The notes under the pieces: generated by a model
Seen by the model: the letters and a program-made list of their open reading frames with translations, nothing else
Told to the model about the DNA's origin: nothing
Database searches by the model: none
Position numbers and translations under genes: made by a program
Origin: Cyanobacteriota bacterium
GTDB taxonomy: Bacteria; Acidobacteriota; Vicinamibacteria; Vicinamibacterales; UBA2999
Assembly (NCBI GenBank): GCA_019752015.1
Contig: JAIEMQ010000002.1
Location: 62,001 to 126,000, forward strand
Direction of reading: 5' to 3'
DNA: 64,000 nt
In this document: positions 9,284-17,236 of the stretch, piece after piece
Layout: every line of letters starts with the position of its first letter
How positions within the stretch are numbered: the stretch's first letter is position 1

Positions 9284-11041
9284 TTATTTCGCCGTGAAGT
9301 TGGCGCGGATCTCCCGGCCCTGCGTCACGGTGACGCGATTCAACGGGTTCTGGCCGTCAGGGCACACCAGATCGACCTGGTGCTCGCCGGCAGCCGCGGG
9401 AATCGGCTGCCACGGTCCATAACCGAGGTCCTTCTTGCCGATCATCGCCTTGCAGTCGCCGCGCGCGGCGCGAATCACGATCCTGCCGAGACCGGGCGCG
9501 GTGTAATCGAACCGGTTTTCGGCGCCGCCATCGACACGCACCGGTTGATCGAGGAACACGCTCTCGGCGCGCACGCGCAGGGTCTTCCCGTTCGCCTGCA
9601 ATGGCAGCTCGTGGGATGTCGCCGATGCCGAGATCACGCGATTGCCATCCAGCACTTCGAACTCGTAGGCCGCCGACATCGTCACGGCAACCGTGGCTCG
9701 CGACGACGGCGCTGGCGCCGGCGCGGGGACATTCGCCGCCGGCGCTGCGGCCGCCGGAATCGGCGTCTTCTTCGCAGGCAATTTCTCGGCCGGTGAGCCG
9801 GTCGTGCCCGAGCCGTTCGTGTTCGCCGAGGCCAGTTTCTCGACCGGCTTCACCGGAGGATTCGCGGCGCTGCTTGGCCCGTTCGGCTGCAGGTTGGCCG
9901 GTTGCTGCGGCGGCGGTTGAACCGGCTGCGTCACCGGCGTGGTCTGAATCGTGTTCGTGGCCGGTCCCGGCGCCGGCCTCGTCATGACGTAGCCGCCGGC
10001 GACACCGATCATCGCCACGGCAATGCCGGCGGCGATCATCCAGGTCTTCGATCCGCCTCCCGCCGCGGCAGGCGGTGGAGAAACAGCCTGCTGCAGCGTC
10101 TTGTTGACCGCCGCGCCGGCTTCCTTCTGTCGATCGTCGTGCAGCGCCTTGAGCACGTTCGTGCTGGCGAAGCGCGTGGCATCCATCGGCGGCGGCGCGT
10201 TCAGCTGATGCGTCTTGCGAATCAGCTGCAGCTCGCGGCCCAGCTCCTCGGCCGTCTGGTAGCGGCGATCGCGATCCTTCTCGAGCGCCTTCGACACGCA
10301 ATCGAGCAGCTGCTTCGGCAATCCGGGCACGTACTGCTCGACCGATGGCGGCTGCTCACGCAGGATGCCGGCGATCACCGTCGTCAGGCCGTCGCCGTCG
10401 AAGGGTTTCCGGCCGGTGAGCAATTCATAGAGCAGCACGCCGGTGGACCACACGTCGGATCGGCCGTCGAGATCCTGCGCGCCGGCAATCTGCTCGGGCG
10501 ACATGTACGGCGCGCTGCCGACGACATCGCCCTGCCGCGTCAGCGTTGACGTGGCAAGCTTGGCAATGCCGAAGTCGAGCAGCTTGACGGTGCCGTCCTG
10601 CAGGACGAACACGTTGGCCGGCTTGACGTCGCGGTGAACGATGCCTTCCTTGTGCGCGTAGCCAAGGCCGCTGCACAACTGCGTGACGATATCGAGCTTG
10701 TCGTCGAGCGTCAGCGGCGGCTGTTCTTCCATCCGCGAGCTGAGCGGCGCGCCGCGCAGGAACTCCATGACGATGTGCGGCTGGTTGTTCTCCTCGGCGA
10801 ATTCGAACACCGTGACGATGTTGCGATGCTGCAGCTTCGCGGCCGACCTGGCTTCGCGATAGAAGCGCGGCCGCATCTGCTCGGTGTCTTCGCTGAAATC
10901 GGCGAGCATCACCTTGACCGCGACTTCGCGATCGAGCACCGGGTCGTGGCCGCGATAGAGCACGCCCATGCCGCCCTTGCCGACGCGCTCGAGAATCTGA
11001 TAGCGCCCGATCTTGTCGGGCATCGTCACCTTCGTCGTCAT
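9284..11041 (-). CDS. Membrane Ser/Thr protein kinase (Hanks type)
   Basis: 585 residues. Kinase domain 11-275 with every catalytic element: Gly loop GKGGMG, Lys43 in VAVK, helix-C Glu63, HRDVKPAN with Asp138, DFG at 156-158, and SPEQ. A Pro/Ala-rich linker, one membrane span near 335-355 (MIAAGIAVAMIGVAGGYVM), a long Pro/Ala-rich stretch and a C-terminal beta domain outside the membrane follow. It should phosphorylate Ser/Thr in the cytoplasm in response to an envelope signal. Its ATG overlaps the FHA gene stop by four bases, which makes the FHA protein its likely phosphothreonine-reading partner. Confidence 0.93.
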   Translation of the reverse strand: MTTKVTMPDKIGRYQILERVGKGGMGVLYRGHDPVLDREVAVKVMLADFSEDTEQMRPRFYREARSAAKLQHRNIVTVFEFAEENNQPHIVMEFLRGAPLSSRMEEQPPLTLDDKLDIVTQLCSGLGYAHKEGIVHRDVKPANVFVLQDGTVKLLDFGIAKLATSTLTRQGDVVGSAPYMSPEQIAGAQDLDGRSDVWSTGVLLYELLTGRKPFDGDGLTTVIAGILREQPPSVEQYVPGLPKQLLDCVSKALEKDRDRRYQTAEELGRELQLIRKTHQLNAPPPMDATRFASTNVLKALHDDRQKEAGAAVNKTLQQAVSPPPAAAGGGSKTWMIAAGIAVAMIGVAGGYVMTRPAPGPATNTIQTTPVTQPVQPPPQQPANLQPNGPSSAANPPVKPVEKLASANTNGSGTTGSPAEKLPAKKTPIPAAAAPAANVPAPAPAPSSRATVAVTMSAAYEFEVLDGNRVISASATSHELPLQANGKTLRVRAESVFLDQPVRVDGGAENRFDYTAPGLGRIVIRAARGDCKAMIGKKDLGYGPWQPIPAAAGEHQVDLVCPDGQNPLNRVTVTQGREIRANFTAK

Positions 11042-11430
11042 ATCGAAAGTTTCTTCGTCGCCACGTCATTCGAGAGGACGGTCGGCGCATCGAGAATCCG
11101 TGTCGCCTCGGCGTCCGGCCCGGGCACGTCGGTGAACGGACCAACTTCGTCCACGTATTTGACCTGCAGGTGCCCGATCTGCACGACGTCGCCGTGACTG
11201 AGGCGCGCCTCTTTGGTCTTGGCGCCGTTCACGAGGATGCCGTTGCGGCTTTCGAGATCGCGCACCGTCGCCGAACCGTTGCCGGCGCTGAAGGCGGCAT
11301 GACGGCGCGACAGCAAGGGATCGTTCGTCTCGGTGATGTCGCAGGCCGGATCGCGGCCGACGATCAGCGTATCGACGAGGACCATCTCACGCGGCCGGCT
11401 GCCGCCGGTGATGATCAGGCGGCGGCTCAT
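11038..11430 (-). CDS. Small FHA-domain protein
   Basis: 130 residues, nearly all one forkhead-associated domain. The phosphothreonine pocket is visible: GRDPACDI near 25, SRRH at 41-44, and NGILVNG near 63-69. The C-terminal tail holds Thr residues in short motifs (ATRILDAPTVLS) that may be phosphorylated, as in GarA/OdhI-type proteins. It lies between the pseudokinase and the active kinase with four-base overlaps on both sides. The expected role is to bind phosphothreonine on the kinase or on a substrate. It has no fused output domain, so its effect must come through binding. Confidence 0.9.
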   Translation of the reverse strand: MSRRLIITGGSRPREMVLVDTLIVGRDPACDITETNDPLLSRRHAAFSAGNGSATVRDLESRNGILVNGAKTKEARLSHGDVVQIGHLQVKYVDEVGPFTDVPGPDAEATRILDAPTVLSNDVATKKLSI

Positions 11431-12437
11431 CGGTGACGCACCCCGCTGGCGGCCTTCAGCACGGCGATTTCAGCGGCGACGTCGTTGTGAAACATCTGCA
11501 GCTCCGTCAGCGCTTCGTTGGCTCTCGCGGGATCGATGTCGCCGACGTTGTTGATGTCGAGGCCGGCGCGCGCGAACTCGGGGAAGCCGGCGGCGAGCTG
11601 CGCGAGCTTCGCGTCGCACTCGCCTTCAATGCTGGCCATGCCGAGACGCCGGCCGAGCGCGCGCCGCTGCCCGAGCAGACTCTCGATGTCGCGATACCGA
11701 TCGAAGGCGGCGATCAGGATCCGCTGGCGATCGCCCTGGCGGCTGGAACGCACCTGATCGATCTCCGCGCGAAGGTGATTGATGCTGGCCTGCCGTCGCG
11801 CCGGCTCGGCTTCGACCCCTTTGAGGATCGCGCGGCTCAAGCCCTCGGGCGCCTGTTTGGGCATCAGCGACGGAGGGTGAGGACCGCGGCCGGTCAGCAT
11901 GAAATGAAAGACCGCGGCCGCCGAATAGATGTCGGACCTGGAGTCTGCCGGCACGCCGGCCGATTGTTCGGGCGACGTGAAGACATGGCCGCGGCCATCG
12001 CCGCCGAAATCAATAATCTTGACCGCGCCGGTCGTCTCCACGAACACGTGACCCGGCTTCAGTCCGCCGTGTACGACACCGCAATCGTGCGCGGCCTGCA
12101 GGCCGTCGCAGATCTGGTGCATTGCGGTGAGACGGTCTTCGACGGTTGCGAACGTGGCGTGCAGCAGCGACGGTCCCTCGAGCAGCTCCATCACCGTGAA
12201 CGGACTGCCGTTGTCCTCGCCGAGGTCCAGCACGGACACGACGTTCGGGTGCGCCACTTGTCCGGTTGCCCTGGCTTGTTGATGCACGCGCGGATCTCCC
12301 GCTCTCCCCACCCGTATCGCCACGCGCCTGCCCATCGCATCGTCGACGCCGGAATACACGGAACCCAATGCGCCCGTGCCGACACACTCGACGATCGAAT
12401 AACGCCCGACTCGCGACGGATGACTGCCGTTGTTCAA
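11427..12437 (-). CDS. Pseudokinase of the Ser/Thr kinase family
   Basis: About 336 residues from the TTG at 12437. The kinase fold is easy to follow: Gly loop GTGALGSVY, DFG at 143-145, SPEQ. The catalytic residues are not: the VAIK lysine is Arg42, the helix-C Glu is absent, the HRD Asp is Gly125 (HGGLKPGH), and the Mg-binding Asn is His130. It should not transfer phosphate and may instead regulate or scaffold the active kinase encoded two genes on. A helical tail of ~110 residues follows. The frame is open to an ATG at 12632, but that stretch overlaps the HIT gene and looks non-coding, so I prefer 12437 with modest confidence. Confidence 0.8.
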   Translation of the reverse strand: MNNGSHPSRVGRYSIVECVGTGALGSVYSGVDDAMGRRVAIRVGRAGDPRVHQQARATGQVAHPNVVSVLDLGEDNGSPFTVMELLEGPSLLHATFATVEDRLTAMHQICDGLQAAHDCGVVHGGLKPGHVFVETTGAVKIIDFGGDGRGHVFTSPEQSAGVPADSRSDIYSAAAVFHFMLTGRGPHPPSLMPKQAPEGLSRAILKGVEAEPARRQASINHLRAEIDQVRSSRQGDRQRILIAAFDRYRDIESLLGQRRALGRRLGMASIEGECDAKLAQLAAGFPEFARAGLDINNVGDIDPARANEALTELQMFHNDVAAEIAVLKAASGVRHR

Positions 12438-12459
12438 AGGATCGGCAACGCCTTGTAAG

Positions 12460-12491
12460 TCCGCCTCCGCTAGGGCTTCGGCGAGACAGGC
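12460..12491. repeat. GC-rich palindromic element, copy 1
   Basis: Reads TCCGCCTCCGC, a short spacer, then GCTTCGGCGAGACAGGC. Both blocks recur, with a longer spacer and on the opposite strand, inside hpnC at 57021-57056; the second block's core also recurs inside hpnE at 55123-55135. Here it lies just ahead of the chosen pseudokinase start. Confidence 0.6.
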
Positions 12492-12504
12492 TTTACCGGG
12501 CAAA

Positions 12505-12510
12505 AGTATA
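12505..12510 (-). promoter_or_regulatory. -10-like hexamer ahead of the pseudokinase operon
   Basis: The reverse strand reads TATACT in the 148-bp gap between the HIT gene and the chosen pseudokinase start. It would place a start site near 12498. No convincing -35 lies at 17 bp. Confidence 0.3.
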
Positions 12511-12585
12511 GTCCGGTCGGGGCGCGGTGGACGTCCCCTGAGCGGTGCAAACGTGAGTAAAAGCGGGGGATCGTCGGAGGGAAAT

Positions 12586-13011
12586 CTACAGCCGGGCTGC
12601 AATCTGCTGCGCCAGTTGCAGGGCGTCCGCATCGACCACCGGCGCGAGCGTCCAGTCGTGCAGCCACACCGCTTTCCGGCGCAAATCGGGATCTTCCGAC
12701 GTGTGCCGCGGGATGACGTGCGCGTGCAGCGCCGGTTCGACGTTGCCGAGGATCTCGTAGTTGATGCGCTCGGCGCCGGTCGCCTCGAGGACCGCGTCGC
12801 CGAGCGCGGTCATGTCGTCGAGAAACTGCTGCCGCGCATCGCCGACGAGCGCGTTGAGATCGGTCACGACCGGATCGGGCAGCAGCAGGCAATAACCGCG
12901 CGTGGTCTGCGGATCGCCCAGCACCGCCCATCCTGAGAGCATGCGCGCGATCACGCGCTCGAGCTCGCCGCGGCGCGCGGCTTCGACTTGACGATGAATC
13001 GCCGTCATCAT
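12586..13011 (-). CDS. HIT-family nucleotide hydrolase or transferase
   Basis: 141 residues with the histidine-triad signature in the form LHAHVIPRH near residue 93 and a preceding Asn-rich strand (INYEILGNVEPA). HIT enzymes cleave or transfer nucleotides such as Ap4A or AMP-amines through a His-AMP intermediate. The third His of the HxHxH motif is replaced (HAHVIPR), as in several HIT branches. The ATG at 13011 overlaps the pyrE stop by four bases; the longer upstream reading only shadows pyrE. Substrate not inferable. Confidence 0.85.
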   Translation of the reverse strand: MMTAIHRQVEAARRGELERVIARMLSGWAVLGDPQTTRGYCLLLPDPVVTDLNALVGDARQQFLDDMTALGDAVLEATGAERINYEILGNVEPALHAHVIPRHTSEDPDLRRKAVWLHDWTLAPVVDADALQLAQQIAARL

Positions 13012-13631
13012 GCGGCGGGATGCTCTGGATCTTCGAGCGGCACACCCGCGGCGCAGAGCGGGCACTCGGGCTGACGCCACGTATCAAAAGCGGCGCGGCC
13101 GGTGGTCTCGACGCGCAGCCCGCGCTCCTTGAAGAAATCCGCGCCGATCGTGCCAAGCACGTAGAGTGCGCCGGCAACAACCGGGATCCCGCCGTGCGCT
13201 TCGATGGCGATCATCGTGGCGCGCAACGACGACCCGGCGCTCATCACATCGTCCACGAGCGCAACGCGCTTGCCGAGGACGCGGTCGCCCGCGCCCGACG
13301 GCAGCTCGTACCGCGCAGCGAACGTGCCGTCGTTGGCCTTCGCCGCCGGCCTGCCCCCGGTAGCCTTAGCGGAGGAGGGCACGCTGAAGAAGAATTCGCT
13401 GCCGAGCAGACGCGCGACCAGTTGCGCGAGGAAGGCGCCGCCGGTGAGCGGGCCGCAGACCGCCTCGACGTCATAGCGCCGCAGCGCCTGCGCGAGCTTG
13501 GTGACGAACGGATCGAGCGCGGCCTGATCGACGAACGCCGCATCGAGATCGAACCACAGGCCGCAGTGCAGACCGGATTCCATCTTGAAGTGGCCCCGGC
13601 GCGCGCGCGCCAGGTCGAGGAAGGTCGCCAT
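13008..13631 (-). CDS. pyrE: Orotate phosphoribosyltransferase
   Basis: 207 residues. It joins orotate to PRPP to give OMP in de novo pyrimidine synthesis. The PRPP loop is VALVDDVMSAGSS near residues 123-135, and the N-terminus (RRGHFKMESGLHCGLWFDLD) fits the acidobacterial OPRT-like group. The C-terminus has a CPLC motif, usual in this subgroup. Odd point: residues about 85-98 (SSAKATGGRPAAKA) are an insertion coded by a GC-rich palindromic element. Coupled by a four-base overlap to the HIT gene. A related phosphoribosyltransferase with another base is possible. Confidence 0.85.
   Translation of the reverse strand: MATFLDLARARRGHFKMESGLHCGLWFDLDAAFVDQAALDPFVTKLAQALRRYDVEAVCGPLTGGAFLAQLVARLLGSEFFFSVPSSAKATGGRPAAKANDGTFAARYELPSGAGDRVLGKRVALVDDVMSAGSSLRATMIAIEAHGGIPVVAGALYVLGTIGADFFKERGLRVETTGRAAFDTWRQPECPLCAAGVPLEDPEHPAA
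13348..13380. repeat. Palindromic element inside pyrE
   Basis: On the reverse strand CCTCCTCCGCTAAGGCTAC followed by CGGGGGCAGG. It resembles the element at 12460-12491 (CCTCCGCTAGGGCTTCGG) and encodes an extra SAKATGGRPA segment in PyrE. Confidence 0.5.
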
Positions 13632-13739
13632 CCGGCGACATCTTATGCCGGCGCCTGTCCGACCGCGCGCACTTCAACCGGAAAGTTGAGCGGCTTGCCG
13701 CCGGGGCCGGGGCACGACGACACGCGCGCCGCCCCGGGA

Positions 13740-14255
13740 TCACGGCTTCGAATTCAGGATCATCGCCAACAAGGCGTAATACCCGCAAATTGCGATGGCG
13801 TCGATGGTCCCCTGCTCTCCAAGCACCGCCTGCGTTTGATGGCGAAGCGTGGGCGAGACGCCCCGCTCGCGGTGCAAGGTGATGCAAAGGTCGTAAAGCA
13901 CCTGCTGCCCGGCATCGAGATGTGGCGGCGGAGTGTGTGCCCAGATCGCGTCGATGACCGCTTGCGGCACGCCGGCCTTCGCGGCAATCGGCGCGTGAAT
14001 GTCCCATTCGAATTGCTGACGCCAGTGCGCTGCCGTGATCAGGATCGCGAATTCACTCAGGCGCGGCGGCAGCGCGCTGCGATAACGCAGGTACTCGCCG
14101 AGCGCGCCAACGCGATTCATCAACTCGGGACTGGCGAGCAGATCGAGGAAAGGACCGAAAGGCTCGACGCCGCGAAGAGCCTTGAACTCTTCGACGGCGC
14201 GTTGCTGTTCGGGTGTCAGTCCGGCTCCCGGCTCCCGGCTCCCGGAATCCGTCAT
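13740..14255 (-). CDS. Carboxymuconolactone decarboxylase / AhpD-like protein
   Basis: 171 residues in the CMD/AhpD helical fold (RLSEFAILITAAHWRQQFEWDIHAPIA). The usual CxxC of peroxidase-active AhpD is absent, so a decarboxylase-like or unknown activity is more likely. The ATG at 14255 shares a base with the aminotransferase stop (TAATG), so the two are coupled. The N-terminal GSREPGAG is coded by a CGGCTCC heptamer array (14222-14242) and is not part of the fold. The 108 bp between this gene and pyrE show no gene I can support. Confidence 0.8.
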   Translation of the reverse strand: MTDSGSREPGAGLTPEQQRAVEEFKALRGVEPFGPFLDLLASPELMNRVGALGEYLRYRSALPPRLSEFAILITAAHWRQQFEWDIHAPIAAKAGVPQAVIDAIWAHTPPPHLDAGQQVLYDLCITLHRERGVSPTLRHQTQAVLGEQGTIDAIAICGYYALLAMILNSKP

Positions 14256-15544
14256 TAGGCGGTTGCGGGCAGTCCGTTCTTCAGCAGATCTTCCATCGCC
14301 GCCACGAACGTATCGATCTCCTCGAGCGGCGTGTAGATGTTCGGCGTCACGCGGATGCCGTTGTATTCCGGACGATTGATCGCGGTCGTGATGATCCGGT
14401 ACTTGTCCCACATGAACGCGTTGATGCGCGCCGCCGGGATGTCCTTGATGCCGACGCACGCGACGCCGTAGACCTGATCGAGCCCGGTGTGGATGAGCAC
14501 GCGCGGATTCGACTTCAGCTTGTTCGCCCAGCGCAACGTCAGGTAACGGAGACGCGCCGCAACACGGTCGGTGCCGATCGCCTGGTGGAACGCGAGTGCT
14601 TCGTTGATCGCGGCCTTGGTCGCCGCGGGCGACGTGCCGATCTCCTCGAACTTTCTGATGTCGTTGTCGGCGCGCTCGGGGGCCGCCTGCATCGGCCACG
14701 TCTTCGCGATGCGATCGCGACGGACGTAGAGGAAGCCGGTGCCGGTCGGCGCCAGCAGCCACTTGTGCAGGCTGGTGCCGTAGTAGTCCATTTCGAGGTC
14801 GCGCAGCTTGAACGGGAAGTGCGCCGCCGCGTGCGCGCCGTCGACAATGGTGATGATGCCGCGCGAGCGGGCCATGCGCGCGAGATTCTGCACCGGGAAG
14901 ATCTGGCCGGTGAGATTCGTAATGTGGCAGAAGTGCAGCACCTTCGTGCGCGGACTGATCGCGCCTTCGAGAATGCCATAGAGGTTCTCGCCCGTCGTCG
15001 GCACCGGGAAGTTGACCTTCTTGATCGTGATCTTGTTGCGGCGCGCGCGCTGATCCCACGTGGTCAGCATGCGGCCGTAGTCCTGCTCGGTCGTGACCAC
15101 CTCGTCGCCCGGCTCGAGATCGAGTCCGTTTTGCGCGATCTGCAGCGACTCGCTCGAATTGCGCGTGATCGCCATTTCTTCGGGATCGCAGCCGAATTGA
15201 TCCGCGAGGCGGCGCCGGACCACCTCGATGTTCCGCTCGATCAAGCCGCGGTGATACACCGGCGCTTGATTCGAGTAGTCGAGATAGCGCTTGTAGGCCT
15301 CGTGCACGACCGTCGGGCTCGGGCAGCTGTTGCCGTTGTTGAGATTGATCAGCGATCGATCGAGCGTGAACGCATTCTGGATGTCGCGCCAGTAGCTCTC
15401 ATCGGCGGCGACGTCGTCCGGCGTCCGGTTGCCGAGGGCGCGGGAGGCCTGCGCCACCAGCTCGATGCTGTTGTCGTTGAGAGCGAACGCCGCGGCGCCC
15501 GCGGCGCCGGTGATGCGTAAAAAGGAGCGGCGGTTGGTTTTCAT
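14255..15544 (-). CDS. Tat-exported class-V aminotransferase (isopenicillin-N epimerase-like)
   Basis: 429 residues. A twin-arginine signal NRRSFL at residues 4-9 with a following hydrophobic stretch sends it folded across the membrane. The PLP enzyme body shows NNGNSCPSP, the cofactor Asp/His region DGAHAAAHFPF, and the Schiff-base lysine in TSLHKWLLAP. Close relatives are annotated as isopenicillin-N epimerase or cysteine desulfurase-like; the substrate cannot be told. Divergent from the M28 peptidase, and both starts have a -10-like box six bases upstream. A 9-mer repeat array fills the gap between them. Confidence 0.88.
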   Translation of the reverse strand: MKTNRRSFLRITGAAGAAAFALNDNSIELVAQASRALGNRTPDDVAADESYWRDIQNAFTLDRSLINLNNGNSCPSPTVVHEAYKRYLDYSNQAPVYHRGLIERNIEVVRRRLADQFGCDPEEMAITRNSSESLQIAQNGLDLEPGDEVVTTEQDYGRMLTTWDQRARRNKITIKKVNFPVPTTGENLYGILEGAISPRTKVLHFCHITNLTGQIFPVQNLARMARSRGIITIVDGAHAAAHFPFKLRDLEMDYYGTSLHKWLLAPTGTGFLYVRRDRIAKTWPMQAAPERADNDIRKFEEIGTSPAATKAAINEALAFHQAIGTDRVAARLRYLTLRWANKLKSNPRVLIHTGLDQVYGVACVGIKDIPAARINAFMWDKYRIITTAINRPEYNGIRVTPNIYTPLEEIDTFVAAMEDLLKNGLPATA

Positions 15545-15550
15545 GGACGA

Positions 15551-15556
15551 ATACTA
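15551..15556 (-). promoter_or_regulatory. -10 box six bases before the aminotransferase ATG
   Basis: Reverse strand TAGTAT ends six bases before the ATG at 15544, in a context (GGAGTAGTATTCGTCC) nearly matching that of the divergent gene. It predicts a leaderless mRNA. Confidence 0.45.
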
Positions 15557-15573
15557 CTCCTTTCGCTGTATAC

Positions 15574-15627
15574 GCACGCACCCGACGCACCCGATGCACC
15601 CGATGCACCCGATGCACCCGATGCCCC
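15574..15627. repeat. Six tandem 9-mers, CGATGCACC type
   Basis: Six copies of CGAYGCACC-like units fill most of the gap between the two divergent starts at 15544 and 15651, with degenerate copies at both ends. Confidence 0.9.
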
Positions 15628-15638
15628 GGCCATAGGAG

Positions 15639-15644
15639 TAGAAT
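15639..15644 (+). promoter_or_regulatory. -10 box six bases before the M28 peptidase ATG
   Basis: TAGAAT ends six bases before the ATG at 15651, in the context GGAGTAGAATCCGCGC. It predicts a leaderless mRNA. Confidence 0.45.
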
Positions 15645-15650
15645 CCGCGC

Positions 15651-17123
15651 ATGAGAAACACCGCCATCGCCCTCGTCATCGCTGCGTTGTGCCTGACGAC
15701 CATTGGTTCCGCGCAGGACCGTGTCGACTTCAGCGTGCTCGAGAAGATCCGCGCCGAAGGGATGGAGCGCTCGAAGATCCTCGAGACTTTCGACTACCTC
15801 GTCACCGCCATCGGGCCGCGCCTCACCAACTCGCCGGCGCATCGGCGCGCGGTCGAGTGGACCGCGCAGCAGATGAAGACGATGGGCCTGGCCGATGTGC
15901 ACACCGAGCCGTTCCAGTTCGGCCGCGGCTGGACGTTGAACAAGGTGTCGATCGAAATGGTCGAGCCGCGCTACATGCCGTTGATCGGATATCCGCAGGG
16001 CTGGTCGCCCTCAACGCCCGGCCGCGTGGTCGCAACGCCGGTGTGGGTGCCCGGTCTCGACGATGCGGCGATGAAGGCGCAGGCGGGAAAACTGAAAGGC
16101 GCGATCCTGTTCACGAGCCCGATCCAGCAGTACGCGATTCGCGCCGACCGCCCGGCGGCGAGCGGCGATCTGAAACCGCCCGATCCGCGTCCGGCCGGAC
16201 CGCCGCAGCTGAACGCCGAGCGCCTGGCGATGCTGAAGGCCGAAGGCATTGCGGTCGCGATCCAGCCGAACATCGGTGAGCACGGCACGCTGTTCGTCAC
16301 CGGCCGCGATGGCGGCGCCAACGCGGTGCCGACCATCATCCTCGCGTCGGAACATTACAACCTCGTCGCGCGCATGCTGCAGGCGAAGATGGCGGTCAAG
16401 CTCGCCGTCGAGATCCAGGCGACCTACCACGAAGAGGATCGCAACGCGCTGAACGTGATCGCCGAAATTCCCGGCACCGACAATGCGATCAAGGACGAGA
16501 TCGTGATGGTCGGCGCGCATCTCGATTCGTGGCACACCGCCACGGGCGCGACCGACAACGCCGATGGCAGCGCCACGGTGCTCGAAGCCATGCGCATTCT
16601 TAAGGCGCTCAACATCCGCCCGCGCCGCACGATCCGCGCCGCGTTGTGGGCGGGCGAAGAACAGGGCCTGCTGGGATCAAAGGCCTACGTCACGCAGCAC
16701 CTGGCCGGCGACAAGAACAAAGCGGCGCGCGACAAGTTCTCCGTCTACTTCAATCTCGACAACGGCTATCCGCCGATCAGCGGCTTCTACATGGAGAACA
16801 ACGATCCGGCGCGGCTGATCATGGCCGAGTGGCTGAAGCCGATGGCGAACATCGGCGCGATCATGCCGGCGCCCGGCCACATCGGCGCCACCGATCACCT
16901 GTCGTTCCTCGATGCCGGCGTGCCCGGCTTCCAGGCGGTGCAGGAATACATCAACTACGACGTGCGCACGCATCACACCAACGTCGATACCGCGGAACGG
17001 ATCGATCCGAACGCGCTGAAGCAGGCCGCCACGGTCATGGCCGCGGTGCTGTATCAGGCATCGATGCGCGAGGGGACGTTCCCGAAGCCGGCGCCGACGA
17101 AGCCGGCCGCGACGAAGCAGTAA
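15651..17123 (+). CDS. Secreted M28-family zinc aminopeptidase
   Basis: 490 residues with a signal peptide 1-21 (ending GSAQ). The co-catalytic two-zinc site of M28 peptidases is complete: His in GAHLDSW (~289), Asp in TDNADGS (~302), Glu-Glu in GEEQG (~334), Asp in NLDNG (~368), and His in THHTNVD (~441). A PA-like insert lies at ~130-260. It should remove N-terminal amino acids from peptides in the periplasm or outside the cell. The gene has its own near-leaderless promoter and is followed by two propeller genes on the same strand. Confidence 0.92.
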   Translation: MRNTAIALVIAALCLTTIGSAQDRVDFSVLEKIRAEGMERSKILETFDYLVTAIGPRLTNSPAHRRAVEWTAQQMKTMGLADVHTEPFQFGRGWTLNKVSIEMVEPRYMPLIGYPQGWSPSTPGRVVATPVWVPGLDDAAMKAQAGKLKGAILFTSPIQQYAIRADRPAASGDLKPPDPRPAGPPQLNAERLAMLKAEGIAVAIQPNIGEHGTLFVTGRDGGANAVPTIILASEHYNLVARMLQAKMAVKLAVEIQATYHEEDRNALNVIAEIPGTDNAIKDEIVMVGAHLDSWHTATGATDNADGSATVLEAMRILKALNIRPRRTIRAALWAGEEQGLLGSKAYVTQHLAGDKNKAARDKFSVYFNLDNGYPPISGFYMENNDPARLIMAEWLKPMANIGAIMPAPGHIGATDHLSFLDAGVPGFQAVQEYINYDVRTHHTNVDTAERIDPNALKQAATVMAAVLYQASMREGTFPKPAPTKPAATKQ

Positions 17124-17130
17124 CGCCAAA

Positions 17131-17236
17131 CACGAAGGACACGAGGGGCACGAAGAAACTCTTTTCACAATGCCGGGGCCGCTCAGCAGCACTTGTCTTT
17201 TGAACAAGTATTCTTCGTACCTTCGTACCTTCGTGT
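17131..17236. repeat. Inverted short-repeat arms around the PQQ-propeller start
   Basis: The left arm is CACGAAGGACACGAGGGGC-type from 17131 and the right arm, 17213-17236, is its inverse (CTTCGTACCTTCGTACCTTC). They can pair over ~25 bases with only ~50 bp between. The right arm runs into the signal-peptide codons. Confidence 0.6.

Noticed and set aside
7777..9297. Long plus-strand ORF (506 codons) opposite the TPR/propeller gene
   Set aside because: Its translation is Arg/Asp/His-rich shadow sequence from the third-position GC of the real gene. The same holds for the long opposite frames at 14213-15520, 20523-22247, 22286-23707, 38891-40249 and 45136-46674.
12438..12632. Longer N-terminus for the pseudokinase
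   Set aside because: It overlaps the HIT gene, crosses the palindromic element and a possible promoter, and has no kinase similarity; not excluded for the last ~20 codons.
13632..13739. Short coding-like reverse frame between the AhpD-like gene and pyrE
   Set aside because: About 32 codons with no start and no recognisable family; could be a gene tail, but there is not enough to support it.
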